Positions 33,543 to 63,950 of a stretch of DNA of 64,000 nt are shown piece by piece. How positions within the stretch are numbered: the stretch's first letter is position 1; the number at the start of each line of letters is the position of its first letter. The stretch spans positions 33,177,501-33,241,500 of the forward strand of contig NC_088303.1 of assembly GCF_032854445.1 (NCBI RefSeq). Direction: 5' to 3'. The stretch comes from Liolophura sinensis. Its lineage: Eukaryota > Mollusca > Polyplacophora > Chitonida > Chitonidae. The translations under genes and the position numbers were made by a program. The notes under the pieces are model-generated. The model made no database searches and was not told the origin of the DNA. It was given only the letters and a program-made list of their open reading frames with translations.

Positions 33543-33843
33543 TGAATCAGAGGAAAATTCAAGCGAAACGTCGTCCTAAAAAGCTAACAAAAGCGAGAAA
33601 CTAATTTTAAATGTAAATCCTCAACAAATCCTTATTATAATTAAGCATTATACTGTTCTAATCAAAACCAAGTTGCAAATGGAATGAAATATAAATTTGT
33701 TTTATGTTGTAAATTATACAGCAGCTCTTCGTTCTCATTAGCGGTACATAAATGGCTTCTAAATAGTTGGATTAATGTTATCTATCGCATCACTGTAAGT
33801 GTATGTGTTCTGCTATGTAAACTGTGTACTTTAATACTGTCGT

Positions 33844-33849
33844 AATAAA
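33844..33849 (+). terminator. Poly-A signal for gene 3
   Basis: AATAAA about 265 bp after the 33579 stop, followed 20-40 bp later by a T/G-rich stretch ('tttgtttttatctctgtg'), a usual animal cleavage/polyadenylation context. Confidence 0.55.
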
Positions 33850-34181
33850 GCACTGGCAAGCCTGATATATTTGTTTTTATCTCTGTGCGCAAATCTATTT
33901 ATTTACTGTTAATAATACACATATACCAAGGTTTCTTGGTTTGTATTTACACGTATCGGGTATTTACATTTATATACGTAGGACCACGATATGCATGGCT
34001 GACGACAAAGGTTGATGGAAAAACCTTAATTTATGATCAGAGCATCATAGATAGCCAAGCGTCAAGCGGGGGGCGAGAATGGCAGGCCGGCTAAGCCCTA
34101 AACGAGACCAGCTCTTAGTACAAAAAGTGGAACTTTCGGGTATACATACCGGTTTAGGTAGAGGAGTATATAATTAAAACA

Positions 34182-34441
34182 GGGGTCTCCGTGGCTCAGT
34201 TGGTTAGCGCGGCATAATGGCCCAGGAGTCTCCTCACCAATGCGGTCGCTGTGAGTTCAAGTCCAACTCATTCTGGCTTCCTCTCCGGCCGTACGTGAGA
34301 AGGTCAGACAGCAACCTGCGGATGGTCGTGGGTTCCCCCGGGCCGTGCCCGGTTTCCACCCACAATATTGCTGGCCGCCGTCGTATAGGTGAAATATTTC
34401 GTGATTACGGCGTAAAACACCAATCAAATAAATAAATAAAT
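34182..34441 (+). mobile_element. SINE family A, full length
   Basis: It begins 'aggggtctccgtggctcagtt' and ends in 'caatcaaataaataaataaat', next to a (TA)n run at about 34449-34495. A short deletion sits in the anticodon-like part of the head. Confidence 0.92.
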
Positions 34442-34448
34442 ATATTCA

Positions 34449-34496
<48 letters not shown>
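34449..34496. repeat. (TA)n microsatellite
   Basis: Some 24 uninterrupted TA dinucleotides follow the SINE tail. Confidence 0.97.
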
Positions 34497-34498
<2 letters not shown>

Positions 34499-34957
34499 TT
34501 TCTGCTACAATTTTCTGATTTCCTGCATAACCTTATGGAGTAAATTTTCATGAAAGATTGATAATCTTGGTACAAATGCCGGTACATGTACATTCTTGGT
34601 TGGCGCTGAGTAGGCCTATATTATTATAGTATGCTATACCTACTGATAGCCTGTGTATCTGTGTATACAAACATCAAAATATGAAATGTCCAAAAACTGA
34701 CCATTCGAACGACAGACAGACCGTAACAGGCTGTTTGTCGCAGCTAGAAAATGAAATCGACCTGACCTAGGCGTGGGTCCAGGGGTCACCTATCCGAATA
34801 CATATATATAGGCCACGGAAGCCCCACACTCTTACATCTGCAGAAACAATTGACATTTTCAGGCCAGTGAAGCGTATAACTGACAAGATCTAGTGTGATT
34901 AGGTGATCAAGTATTATTTGTGGTACAGACAAGGCTACATGCGGTATTATTTCCTAT

Positions 34958-35108
34958 GGGAAGGTCTGCCAGCAACCCGAGGGTGATTGTGGGTTTCCCT
35001 AGGATCTGCCCGTTTTCCTCCCATCATATAATGCTTGCTGCCGTCGTATAAGTGAAATATTCTTGAGTACGGCCTAAAACGCCAATCATGCAAATAAATA
35101 AATAAATA
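34958..35108 (+). mobile_element. SINE family A, 5'-truncated, with target-site duplication
   Basis: Only the body and tail are present, yet GTATTATTTCCTAT is exact at 34944-34957 and 35109-35122. It was therefore inserted as a truncated copy rather than trimmed later. Confidence 0.92.
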
Positions 35109-35122
35109 GTATTATTTCCTAT

Positions 35123-53588
<18,466 letters not shown>

Positions 53589-55640
53589 GATCAGTGTCTA
53601 AATCTTATCTCTTCAACCTTTTCATGTTTAAGGGAAACTTTGAATGCAGTTTATCTACATTAATTTTTTTTATTACTGTGGTGATTTTTATTTTGGTGCC
53701 TAATTTTTTTAATTATGGTAATAATTTTTTGTTAGGTGCTTTTCATTTTTTTTAGTATGGCGATAATTTTTATTTTGATGGGGTTGCCAACATCTGGGCT
53801 TTAGAGAAAATGTTCATTTTCAGTCTAGGCAGAGAAATGCCCTTACAGCAACATGCACCCGATGAGCAAGGGAAAAGATTGAAGAAATAGGGTAACGAAT
53901 TGCAATGTGTTCTACGCGAGACTACAAAGGGAAAGGCAGGAAATTGCCTTGTGTCAAATCCCTCTCATTCTGCATCAGAGCTGATCCCCCTTGGGGCCCA
54001 TTTTATGAAGCAGTCATAACATCCATGGCAACGTCATCATGGTAATGCATAAAATGTACTTGAAACAATGTTGCGCCAGCTTTGTAAAACAGAGCACAAG
54101 TAATGTCGAATTTAACCGTAGCAAGTACAGATATCACGTTGATAGCTGGTCACGTTGACTGAATATTCCTCACACTATTTAGCAGATATCTGATTTAAGC
54201 CACAACCACAAGATATTAGCTGATTTTAAGCTTTAGAATGTTAGAAATCGTGTTGTCGTAAAACCGATTATTACATGTATGTCTAATTCATTACAGTTGT
54301 TTTAATGGCATTATGGGATATACGTGTCTTTTATTATGAGATATATCGGATGTGCTTTGCTTATATATTTAATGCAAGGTAAATGTACAAGTTGTTAAAA
54401 TACGAGAACGTGACATTATTTGGTATAGGTCTAACACAAGATGAGATGGTACAGTTTTCTTGTTCAGTAAAGATTTAACATCTGATGTTAAGGGTTAAAC
54501 ACTGCTGTGTCTTTTTTGTGTACCCCCCCCCCCCTACCCCCCCCCCCCAAAAAAAACTCAAGAAAATGCGGCAAAAACTGCATATTACATGCTGCCATTC
54601 TGTTTTACTCCCTCCACAGAGGTCTTGCATTTTAGACTAATCAATGACAATCTTAGGCCATAGTAGTTGACCTACACATGTCAAAGCTGCGTATGAGTGA
54701 GGTCGTGTCTTATTGTTGCGTGACGTAGAAATGCAAAAGTTTACTGTATTATGATGTCATACCGCTGAGCTCAGATTGGAACGTCTTGAAACAAATGTTT
54801 CTTTTTCAACATCATGGCGTCTGAGTGTAAAATATAAAAAATGTAAAAACAAAAGGGATGTCTGTAAACTGTGCGAAATAACACTTTTATTACTGAAGGA
54901 AATTCCAAAAGATCACCTTTATAAAAATCAGGAAGCAAATCTAACAAATGAAAAACCCAAATTCTTTTATTTGTAGACATAAACAGCATGAAATGATATT
55001 TCTCGGGAGGTAAATTTACTCGTGTGTTGCGTGACACACTCAATGTTATTGGAAAGGTCATTTCTATTTAATATGTGTATTTGCACACGGCTTGCAACTA
55101 ACAGCACGGTAGAATGCATGGTACATATGTAGGTAGGATATGGTAGAGTTTTGCTCAGATTTATTCATGTCTAATTCTTATACCTGTGTATATTAGATAT
55201 TTTCTGATTTAGGTGTTAAGAGGTGTTGAGTTTACTTTTTAGTCTTAAAATACTGTGCCTTTTGACCAGCTTGCAGAAATGTAACCTGGCAAGAAAATTG
55301 TTAATTGTGATGTAGATAGTTATTTTTTACTGACTTCTACGCAACGACACCTTTTTGTATTAAACTGAATTTTGAAAATTTCTTGTGGTACCAACTGATA
55401 GAATGTTTGCTTCCTTTTAAGCTTTGGTACTTGTGAAATGTTTTATTTTTGGATACATGTAGCTCTTTTATATGTATTTGTATGTTTTCAAGCTGTATAT
55501 GTTTCATGAGATTGTTGACTGTCATATGAGATCACGTCTGACCTTCATTGAGTGAAGGTTTTCAGGTTGTCCTGAGCTCAGAGTTTCACGCAAATGTGTC
55601 ACTTGTATGTATGATTCAGACAGGTATTCACGTGCATGTA
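53589..55640. other. Copine 3' UTR and downstream DNA
   Basis: No exon seen. It holds a family E-like stretch (about 53608-53905), a poly-C/poly-A tract near 54526-54557, and otherwise AT-rich sequence. I could not fix a poly-A signal. Confidence 0.45.
53608..53905 (+). repeat. Dispersed repeat family E-like copy
   Basis: It starts 'tctcttcaaccttttcatg' and ends near 'gaaaagattgaagaaataggg' and 'taacgaattgc'. The end is close to the reverse complement of the start of the 45745 copy ('gtaattcgttaaccttttc'), which hints at terminal inverted repeats. Confidence 0.5.
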
Positions 55641-55644
55641 CAGT

Positions 55645-56170
55645 GTATTAGCTCAGTGTATTACTGCTTAGCTGAAGTCTGTCAGTCTGCTGGCATAATA
55701 CATGTACAGTGTATCAGCTCTCTGTAGTACTGCTTAGCTGAAGTCCTTATCAGTCTGCTGGCGTAATACAGGTACGGTGTATCAGCTTTCTGTATTACTG
55801 CTTAGCTGAAGTCTTTGTCAGTCTGCTGACGTAATACATGTATGGTGTATCAGCTCATTGTATTACTGTTTAGCTGAAGTCTTTGTCAGTCTGCTGGCGT
55901 AATACATGTATGGTGTATCAGCTCTCTGTATTACTGCTTAGCTGAAGTCTGTCAGTCTGCTGGCGTAATACATGTATGGTGTATCAGCTCTCTGTATTAC
56001 TGCTTAGCTGAAGTCTGTCAGTCTGCTGGCATAATACATGTACAGTGTATCAGCTCTCTGTAGTACTGCTTAGCTGAAGTCTTTGTCAGTCTGCTGGCAC
56101 AATACATGTACGGTGTATCAGCTCTCTGTATAACTGCTTAGCTGAAGTCTTTGTCAGTCTTCTGGTGTAA
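55645..56170 (+). repeat. 66-68-bp minisatellite
   Basis: About 7.5 units of 'gtgtatcagctctctgtatt', 'actgcttagctgaagtcttt' and 'gtcagtctgctggcgtaatacatgtatg'. Spacings measured between units are 68, 68, 68, 66 and 66 bp, depending on 'gtctttgtcag' or 'gtctgtcag'. Confidence 0.95.
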
Positions 56171-58537
56171 TACATATAATAGCCCATGGACCAGACATGA
56201 TATTGGTACCACCTGAGGTGGCCAAACCTAATTGGTACTAACATCAGGGTCAGTCTAGAAGTAAATTAACACATGATAGCCTTTCTGCTATCACACAGTT
56301 TTATCACACAGTTTGATTAAATGAAAAATCACCTTATAAGGCGTTGCGCAAATTACAAAAAACAAGAGAAAGGTCTTAATTAAAGCCACCATGCGATTAA
56401 GACATCAAAGATGTTAGTTAAACATACATGGCACCCACTGACAAATAAATGAGTGTGAAAGTCCCTCTGAAAAAGTCTTGCCGTTTCCAAAGATGTTTGG
56501 GTTCATGGAAAGGTCTCTATTGTGTGTCATTTGGAATTTACCAGTGATCTTTACACTTGAAGTCAACAGTTAATTGTTAACACAGCCCCGATAGAATGCC
56601 CTAAAATGTTACAAAACATAAACTTTGTCTTCTGTTGTTTTCTGGCTTCAAAGAAAATTGCTGAGACATTCCTTTTCACCTCTGTAGCTCACCCCTCTCC
56701 CAACACACAGAGGGCTAAAATCTTATCTTTCAACAACAAATCTGCCATTATGTTAGAGAAGAATAGCTTGAAATAGTTTAGGAAGTATTCATAAAGGTAA
56801 ACACCTGTTCCTGAGTTGATTGGGGGTTCAAATAGCGCTGTTATTGTATGACTGTTGGCAATATACGAGTTAGTACACTGAACAGTAGGTACGTTTTTTA
56901 AAGGGGGCATAACCCAAACAAAGCTACCCATCTGCGAGGGCTATCACATCGAAACCTGAACTAAAGACACTTACCAGCTTAAAAAAAACAAGGAGATTTG
57001 GGCACCCTGGGTGGTACCAATATGTGTAATTTTGGGGCTTGGCCCATGGGCTGTATGGATGATGTGTAACTGTATACTCTTTTCCAAACACTGACATGTT
57101 TGTTTTCTTGTACATTTTTTTTTATTATGGTAAATAATGCTAACTCATTGCCATATTAAGGTATAATTTACAAAATATAAAAAAAAAGAAAAGAATTTTT
57201 AATAGTTTTATCTGTAAAAGTAAACATTTCTGTTTAAATACTAAACTCTGAATTATGATTCCTCGCTGTGAGTTGATTATTGCCAGGTGTTATTGTAGAC
57301 ATGTTCATCGCTGGTTGAACTGGTGGTTTGTAAAGAGCAAAATGTTACAACATAAAATAAAACAGAAAAAACTGCTGCATGCTGTGATGTAAAATCTTTT
57401 TTTTTTTTTTTTTTTTTCAAAGTCGCAAAAATGAGGAAGTAAACATCTTTTGGGTTCGATATGTTTAAAATATGATCCAAGACTTTATAGAAACTCTGCG
57501 AGACCTTGCAGACTCCTTTAAGGTATCACTGACTTCTAACACCTTAGTCAGCTATTTATTTGTATGAAATATTCAGTGTGAATTGTTTCACTCAAACTTC
57601 CCCTCAAATAGTTTTTCAAACAAAACCATTCAACCTCTAGGTTTATCTCCGACTGTGATTTCAGATACATATAGCAATTTGTTAAGTCAACATGTATAAT
57701 ATGCCTTATATAAAGATTCAGAACAAATATCAGGAATGTTTAAGGACAGCTTTAAAATTGACATTAAGGGTTGTGAAAGCTGTTTTGCATGTTATTATTA
57801 TTATTATTATTTTTTTTTTGGCATCTTAGAATAAGTTGTTTCCAATCACAATTGTATATATGATGGCAGGTTAGTGGGTAAGGAACATTCGAGTCTAAAC
57901 TCCTGTTTGCTACCATAACCTTTTGATGAAAACATACCGAATGGTAAAGAGTTGGTGGTCATCAGAAAAAATGTTTTTGTCGTCAGCCAGAAAGGAAACT
58001 TTTATTTTGTGTACAAAGTTTATTAAAGATGGAATAGTTTCATACTGTCATGATTTAAGATCCATGTTATGGTCTATACTGATAAAATACACACAAGAAA
58101 ACTGTGATCTTGTGGCAGGAAATTTATGACTGCAGTGGGAACTATATACATGCATGTTGGACGGGATAGGTTTGGGGTTGGGACGGGGCAGTTAACTGTT
58201 GCAATAAATATGCTTGTATTTTTTCCCTTTTTAAGTGCAAGTCTGTTCATGTTTATACTGGCATTTTGAAGAAAAAAAAATGTTTGTTCTTGTGTCACAA
58301 AAATTATGGATGTATCACCCTTAGTTCAGGTTTAGGACTTAACAGTATATGTATTTTTAATGTTTTTTAGTGACACAGTTGATCACCTTCTTATATACAT
58401 ATATTTTCTGTTACGTGTAGGTCTCTGTTTCTTATCTATGCTTGTTATACATCAGTTATACAACTTGTTTTGATGTCAATAAATCTGCATAATTCAGTCG
58501 TTGCACACAATGAGCATTGGATTAATTCCATATCATG
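56171..58537. other. Intergenic DNA without recognised genes
   Basis: No coding exon or known repeat seen. There is a poly-T run near 57397-57418 and AATAAA near 58480, which could serve a very long copine 3' UTR, though I cannot show that. Confidence 0.4.
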
Positions 58538-58551
58538 AAGTGGATGGACGG

Positions 58552-58821
58552 GCCTCCGTGGCTCAATTGTTTAGCGCGCTAGCGCAGCGTAATGACCCAG
58601 GAGTCTCTCACCAATGTGATCGCTGTGAGTTCAAGTCTAGTTCTTTCTGGCTTCCTTTCTGGCCGTACATGGGAAGGTCTGCCAGCAACCTGCAGATGGT
58701 CGTGGGTTTCCCCCGGGCTCTGCCCGGTTTCCTCCCACCATAATGCTGGCCACCGTCGTATATGTGAAATATTCTTGAGTAAAACACCAGTCAAATAAAT
58801 AAATAAATAAATAAATAAATA
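58552..58821 (+). mobile_element. SINE family A, full length
   Basis: From 'gcctccgtggctcaattgttt' to a long (aaat)n tail. The 14-bp target-site duplication AAGTGGATGGACGG is exact at 58538-58551 and 58822-58835. Part of 'gagtacggcg' is lost before the tail. Confidence 0.95.
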
Positions 58822-58944
58822 AAGTGGATGGACGGACCTTGTTGGCCAAGCGGTGAAAGAGGTTGTCCAGGGATCAACAGACCTCTGGGCATTGATCAGT
58901 GCTGTGCATTCCCACTGGAAATCAGCATTTACAAGAATGAATGT

Positions 58945-59310
58945 ATGAATGAATGCTTAGAGTTTTACGTTGTACCCAACAATTTTTCAGTCATATGACA
59001 ACGATGAGTGATTATGTGACTCATTACATATGCTGTGTCCTCCTGTGACGAGTCCATGCTACTGCCAAAGTGCAGCTACCACTGAAGTATCTTGCTGAAC
59101 ACACCAGACACGACACCCCACCCAGTCACATTACACTCACACTGGGTCAACCAGACCTATTTTGTTGTTTTAACCTCTCAGTGCTAATGGCCAAGTGAGG
59201 CAGCAACAAGTACCATTTTAAAGTCTTTCGTATGACCCAACCACAGAGGTTTGTCACGTACATGTACCTGGTAAGGTGATTGAAATGCAAGCACCTTAAT
59301 CACTTGGCCA
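58945..59310 (+). repeat. Dispersed repeat family B, copy 4
   Basis: 'gaatgcttagagttttacg', 'aacaatttttcagtcatatg', 'cccagtcacattacactcac' and 'acctctcagtgctaatggcc' follow the family order; the longest of the copies. Confidence 0.7.
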
Positions 59311-59399
59311 CGGCATACTCCCGCACATCACGAATAAGAAGTTTCCATAAATATGGTGCCAGCTGCCTTAATCTGCCCTAATCAACAATGGTGATCTGT

Positions 59400-59580
59400 C
59401 ACATTTATTTATTTCAATGGAGTCCTACGCCGTGCAGAAGAATATTTCTCTTACAAAACGGTAGCCAGCATTATAGTGGCAGAAAACTGGGCAAGACACG
59501 AGGGGAAACTCACGACCATCTGCACCTGGTGTCAAACCTTCCCACATACTCGAAAGGAAGCCAGCTTGAGTGTTTACTAG
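59400..59580 (-). mobile_element. SINE family A, old diverged copy, minus orientation
   Basis: 'tttatttatttcaatggagtc', 'gtagccagcattatagtggc', 'aaactcacgaccatctgcac' and 'gaaaggaagccagcttgag' remain recognisable. Confidence 0.7.
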
Positions 59581-60285
59581 GTAGACATGTGGATTTGTGA
59601 AATCGGAGAAAAACGAAATCCACCGAGGACGTAGTCAATAATCTTTTTCGCAGGTTAACAAATACTTGATTCAACCAAATAGGAAGCCAATAATTGTTTT
59701 ATTCTACTCACAACATAAACCAGAGTTACACCTTGGACCAACATCAAAGTCGTCCTTTCACTAACAAAGAAAAGCCTGTCATCTGCATAGTGAACTCCGA
59801 TGCATGCTTGTAGATCTTCCCAAACTGTCAATCAAAGAACATGCATTTGGATGGCCAATCATAACGGGACGTCCCTGGTAGCACGAGTATTGCTGGGAGA
59901 CCTAAGCTTACTGATGTCAGAAGGGGGATGCCACATATTAGCATGCAGTCACACCCAAAATTACTTGTGTACATTTATGCCATGTACATGCAAGCAATCT
60001 ACTTATAAATACAGTATAGATGTTGTTAGATATATAATTCAAGTTTATTTTGCCTCCATCAAATATTTCCTTTCTTACACATATAATACAACAGTTTTAC
60101 AACCAATACCTTTTTAGGATTACTCTACCCTGATAGCAAGTGATTTATTTTTTCATACTTCTCATTAAATTTAACATAGAAACAGAACTTTTTGGTGATT
60201 TTATCAGCCAAAGCAATATAACGTGCACCTTATTAGTGCTTTTTATGTCTGTGCTAATTAAACTCAATACTATTGAGTGTATACC
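59581..60285. other. Intergenic DNA without recognised features
   Basis: AT-rich, no exon or repeat seen. Confidence 0.4.
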
Positions 60286-60289
60286 CATA

Positions 60290-61131
60290 GTCTTCCCATC
60301 ATAACCTGTACAGCCTTGTTGTCACAGAGGGTCAAGTCCAGTCTTTCCATCTCTGACTGTACCGTCTGGCTGTCACAGATGGTTATGTCCAGTCTACCCA
60401 TCACTGACTGTACAGCCTGGTGGTCACAGAGGGTCATGTTCAGTCTTTCCATCACTGACTGTACCGTTTTGCTGTCATAGAGGGTTATGTCCAGTCTTCC
60501 CACCACTGACTGTACAGCCTTGCTGTCATAAAGGGTTATGTCCAGTCTTCCCACCACTGACTGTACAGCCTGGTGGTCACAGAGGGTCATGTTCAGTCTA
60601 CCCATCACTGACTGTACCGTTTTGCTGTCACAGAGGGTCATGTCCAGTCTTCCCACCAGACCATACAGGCTTGTTGTCACAGAGGGTCATGTCCAGTCTT
60701 CCCATCACAACCTGTACAGCCTTGTTGTCACAGAGGGTCATGTCCAGTCTTCCCACCACTGACCGTACAGCCTTGTTGTCACAGAGGGTCATGTCCAGTC
60801 TTCCCACCAGACCATACAGCCTTGCTGTCACAGAGGGTTATGTCCAGTCTTCCCACCAGACCATACAGCCTTGCTGTCACAGAGGGTTATGTCCAGTCTT
60901 CCCACCAGACCATACAGCCTTGTTGTCACAGAGGGTCATGTCCAGTCTTCCCATCACTGACTGTACCGTTTTGCTGTCACAGAGGGTCATGTCCAGTCTT
61001 CCCACCACTGACTGTACAGCCTTGTTGTCACAGAGGGTTATGTCCAATCTTCCCACAACTGACCGTACAGCCTTGTTGTCACAGAGGGTCATGTCCAGTC
61101 TTCCCACCACTGACTAGAGCCTTGCTGTCAT
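60290..61131 (+). repeat. 51/45-bp minisatellite
   Basis: About 17 units of 'tccagtcttcccaccactgac', 'tgtacagccttgttgtcac' and 'agagggtcatg' (51 bp), with a 45-bp variant that reads 'ccaccagaccatacagcc'. Both lengths are multiples of 3, so frames stay open on both strands. It ends directly at the 'gagtgagtgagtgcttaggg' border of a family B copy. Confidence 0.96.
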
Positions 61132-61530
61132 AGAGTGAGTGAGTGCTTAGGGTTTAGCGTCAAACAGTTTTTCAGTAACCATGTTACTGTTTAACTCCAG
61201 TAATGAAGTTTCCAAAATTTGATCAAGCGCCTCACACTATAGCTTTTTAAAATTTTAGAATCATTTTAATACTATAATTTTAATGGTTCAAGTAGGAGTG
61301 TGATAAGGCAATAATTTGAGCCATCCTTGATATATTTGAAAATTCCTAAGAACTGTGTGAACCCTGTCAATGAGACGACTTACCAAAGGCAAGTTAGCCG
61401 CCCCACCCAAGCCATTATACTGATACTCAACCAGCTGTTACACTACCCCCTCAATGCTGAACGCCAAGCAAGGAAGACAAAACTTCCTCTTTCAAGGTGT
61501 TAGGTGTGACCTGACCCAGGATTGATCCTG
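61131..61530 (+). repeat. Dispersed repeat family B, copy 5, interrupted
   Basis: 'gagtgagtgagtgcttaggg' and 'tttttcagtaacc' (to ~61185), then ~170 bp of unrelated sequence, then 'aagttagccgccccacccaag', 'ccattatactgatactc' and 'aaccagctgttacactacccc'. Confidence 0.65.
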
Positions 61531-61539
61531 GATCTATCG

Positions 61540-63060
61540 CAAAGATTTCTGAAGCAACGAACAGCTGTCCTTTAGCTCTACATGTAGGTGTGCTGATGTG
61601 TCTGGAAGTAAGGGATAAGCCACCATTGTCATTAATCACCTTCTGGAGAAGCTAACAGTAGCCTTAGGCTCCATGTGTCCTGAACCAGATAGAGATCGTC
61701 ATTATCCACAACTTCCTGCAGAAGCAAGCAGTGCCCCTTGGCTGCAGGTGTGCTATGGTGCCCAGAACCAAGGAGAAGCAAGCTGTGCCCCTTGGCTGCA
61801 GGTGTGCTATGGTGCCCAGAACCAAGGAGAAGCAAGCAGTGCCCCTTGGCTGCAGGTGTGCTGTGGTGTCCAGAACCAAGGAGAAGCAAGCAGTGCCCCT
61901 TGGCTGCAGGTGTGCTGTGGTGTCCAGAACCAAGGAGAAGCAAGCAGTACCCCTTGGCTGCAGGTGTGCTGTGGTGTCCAGAACCAAGGAGAAGCAAGCA
62001 GTGCCCCTTGGCTGCAGGTGTGCTATGGTGTCCAGAACCAAGGAGAAGCAAGCTGTGCCCCTTGGCTGCAGGTGTGCTATGGTGTCCAGAACCAAGGGGA
62101 AGCAAGCAGTGCCCCTTGGCTGCAGGTGTGTTATGGTGTCCAGAACCAAGAAGAAGCAAGCAGTGCCCCTTGGCTGCAGGTGTGCTATGGTGTCCAGAAC
62201 CAAGGAGAAGCAAGCTGTGCCCCTTGGCTGCAGGTGTGCTATGGTGTCCAGAACCAAGGGGAAGCAAGCAGTGCCCCTTGGCTGCAGGTGTGTTATGGTG
62301 TCCAGAACCAAGAAGAAGCAAGCAGTGCCCCTTGGCTGCAGGTGTGCTATGGTGTCCAGAACCAAGGAGAAGCAAGCAGTGCCCCTTGGCTGCAGGTGTG
62401 CTATGGTGTCCAGAACCAAGGAGAAGCAAGCAGTGCCCCTTGGCTGCAGGTGTGCTATGGTGTCCAGAACCAAGGGACACACCTTTATCATTAGGATTGC
62501 TCCAGAAGCTCACAGCAGCACTTGATAGTAAGTGCCGTAAGTAAGAGAACATATCTATGTGGTCTAAACTTCATGTAGGTGCTAGCCGAAGCCCTTGGCT
62601 CAGAGATTCCTGAGCCAGGTGACAGATCTAAGTCCTCCAAACTAGCAGTAATGTTGTGAACCACGAGAGATTTGTGTCATCAAAAAACCTCCTGGGGGAG
62701 CCGTCCCTGTCTTTATCCGTCTTGGGTCAGGGCAGGTATGTGTCACCAAAGATCTTGTGGATGAGCCACATGTACATATAGTAGCAGACCTTGGTTCCTT
62801 GGTTCTTGAGCAGAGGAACAGATCTGTGTCGTCAAACACTTCCTGGAAGAGCTACGGTAACAGCAGGCCTGGGCCCATTCTCTCTTGGGCCAGAGACTGG
62901 TATTTGTCATCAAAAACCTTCTGGAGGAGAATCCCTTGGCTCTAAGTGTCCTGAGCCTGGGACAGGTCTGTATAGTTAAACATTCCCTGGAGGAGCCTGC
63001 ACTGTATGAGCTGGTCAGGGTCACTGGGCATTGTGTACGCCCCAGAAGAACCAAGGTATA
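61540..63060 (+). repeat. 54-bp minisatellite core with degenerate ~80-bp relatives on both sides
   Basis: The core (about 61722-62475) is 14 nearly identical 54-bp units: 'aaggagaagcaagcagtgcc', 'ccttggctgcaggtgtgcta' and 'tggtgtccagaacc'. A 162-bp block of three units is itself duplicated (62048 and 62210 onward). Left (61540-61721) and right (62480-63060) flanks hold much older relatives with words such as 'cctgagccaggtgacagatc', 'tgtcatcaaaaacct' and 'ctggaggagaatcccttggct'. All reading frames in the core are by-products. Confidence 0.93.
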
Positions 63061-63674
63061 CAAAGCTACAACTGTTAAGGATAATAGATGAATAAAGATC
63101 CAATACGTACCAATAATGACTCATCTCCGTCCATATCGTACACGGATATCTGTATCTATACAAACACCATTCCAAAACATCTACATGCAAACAAACCCTA
63201 ATCCATATGAACTGCTTATTCACACCCAAAAGCATGCCGCATGTATATGTACCATTGCACTCCCCCCAATCCAAACCACAGAATGAAGCATGGCCAAATC
63301 TGTATCATGTATATGTGAGTATCAATACTCAATACAGATCCGAACCTACACGAGCATCAAAGAATTACCGTCACATAAAAATCAGTGAGCTAGACTACCT
63401 GACCAATCAACAAACAAGCAAACATGAGCTTGTGAAACCTCTCAAAGTTTATCCCTGTACATACACAAATGGCATATACCTTGCACCCACTAAAGGAAAC
63501 AAAAAAAATAATAAAACCCACTGACTTAAGTATATTTTTTCCTCTCTCTGACAAGTCCTTGATTTGTTGCATAGTATGTATGTACAAGGTACATGTACAG
63601 TAAATGACCTAATGTGTTGCTTAAAAAAAAAAGGTAATTTTAATGTCCCAAACATTACTTTTAGTGCTGAAAAT
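63061..63674. other. Intergenic DNA without recognised features
   Basis: AT-rich; no exon or repeat seen. Confidence 0.4.
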
Positions 63675-63687
63675 TATATTTACCCAG

Positions 63688-63950
63688 GGGAGCCTCTGTG
63701 ACTCAGTTGGTTAGCACACTAGCGCAGCGTGATGACCCAGGAGCCTCTCACCAATGCAGTGGCTGTGAGTTCAAGTCCAGATCATGCTGGCTGCCTCTCT
63801 GGCTGTACGTTGGAAGCTCTGCCAGGAAACTGTGGATGGTTGTGGGTTTCCCCCAGGCTCTGCCCGGTTTCCTCCCACCATAATGCTGGCCGCCGTTGTG
63901 TAAGTGAATTATTCTTGAGTATGGCGTAAAACATCAATCAAATAAATAAA
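63688..63950 (+). mobile_element. SINE family A, full length
   Basis: From 'gggagcctctgtgactcagtt' to 'caatcaaataaataaa'. The 13-bp target-site duplication TATATTTACCCAG is exact at 63675-63687 and 63951-63963. Confidence 0.95.

Noticed and set aside
60270-61133. Open frames up to 148 codons on both strands
   Set aside because: Produced by the 51/45-bp repeat.
61632-62552. Overlapping 260-306-codon frames on both strands
   Set aside because: All frames stay open because the unit is 54 bp; there is no independent coding signal.
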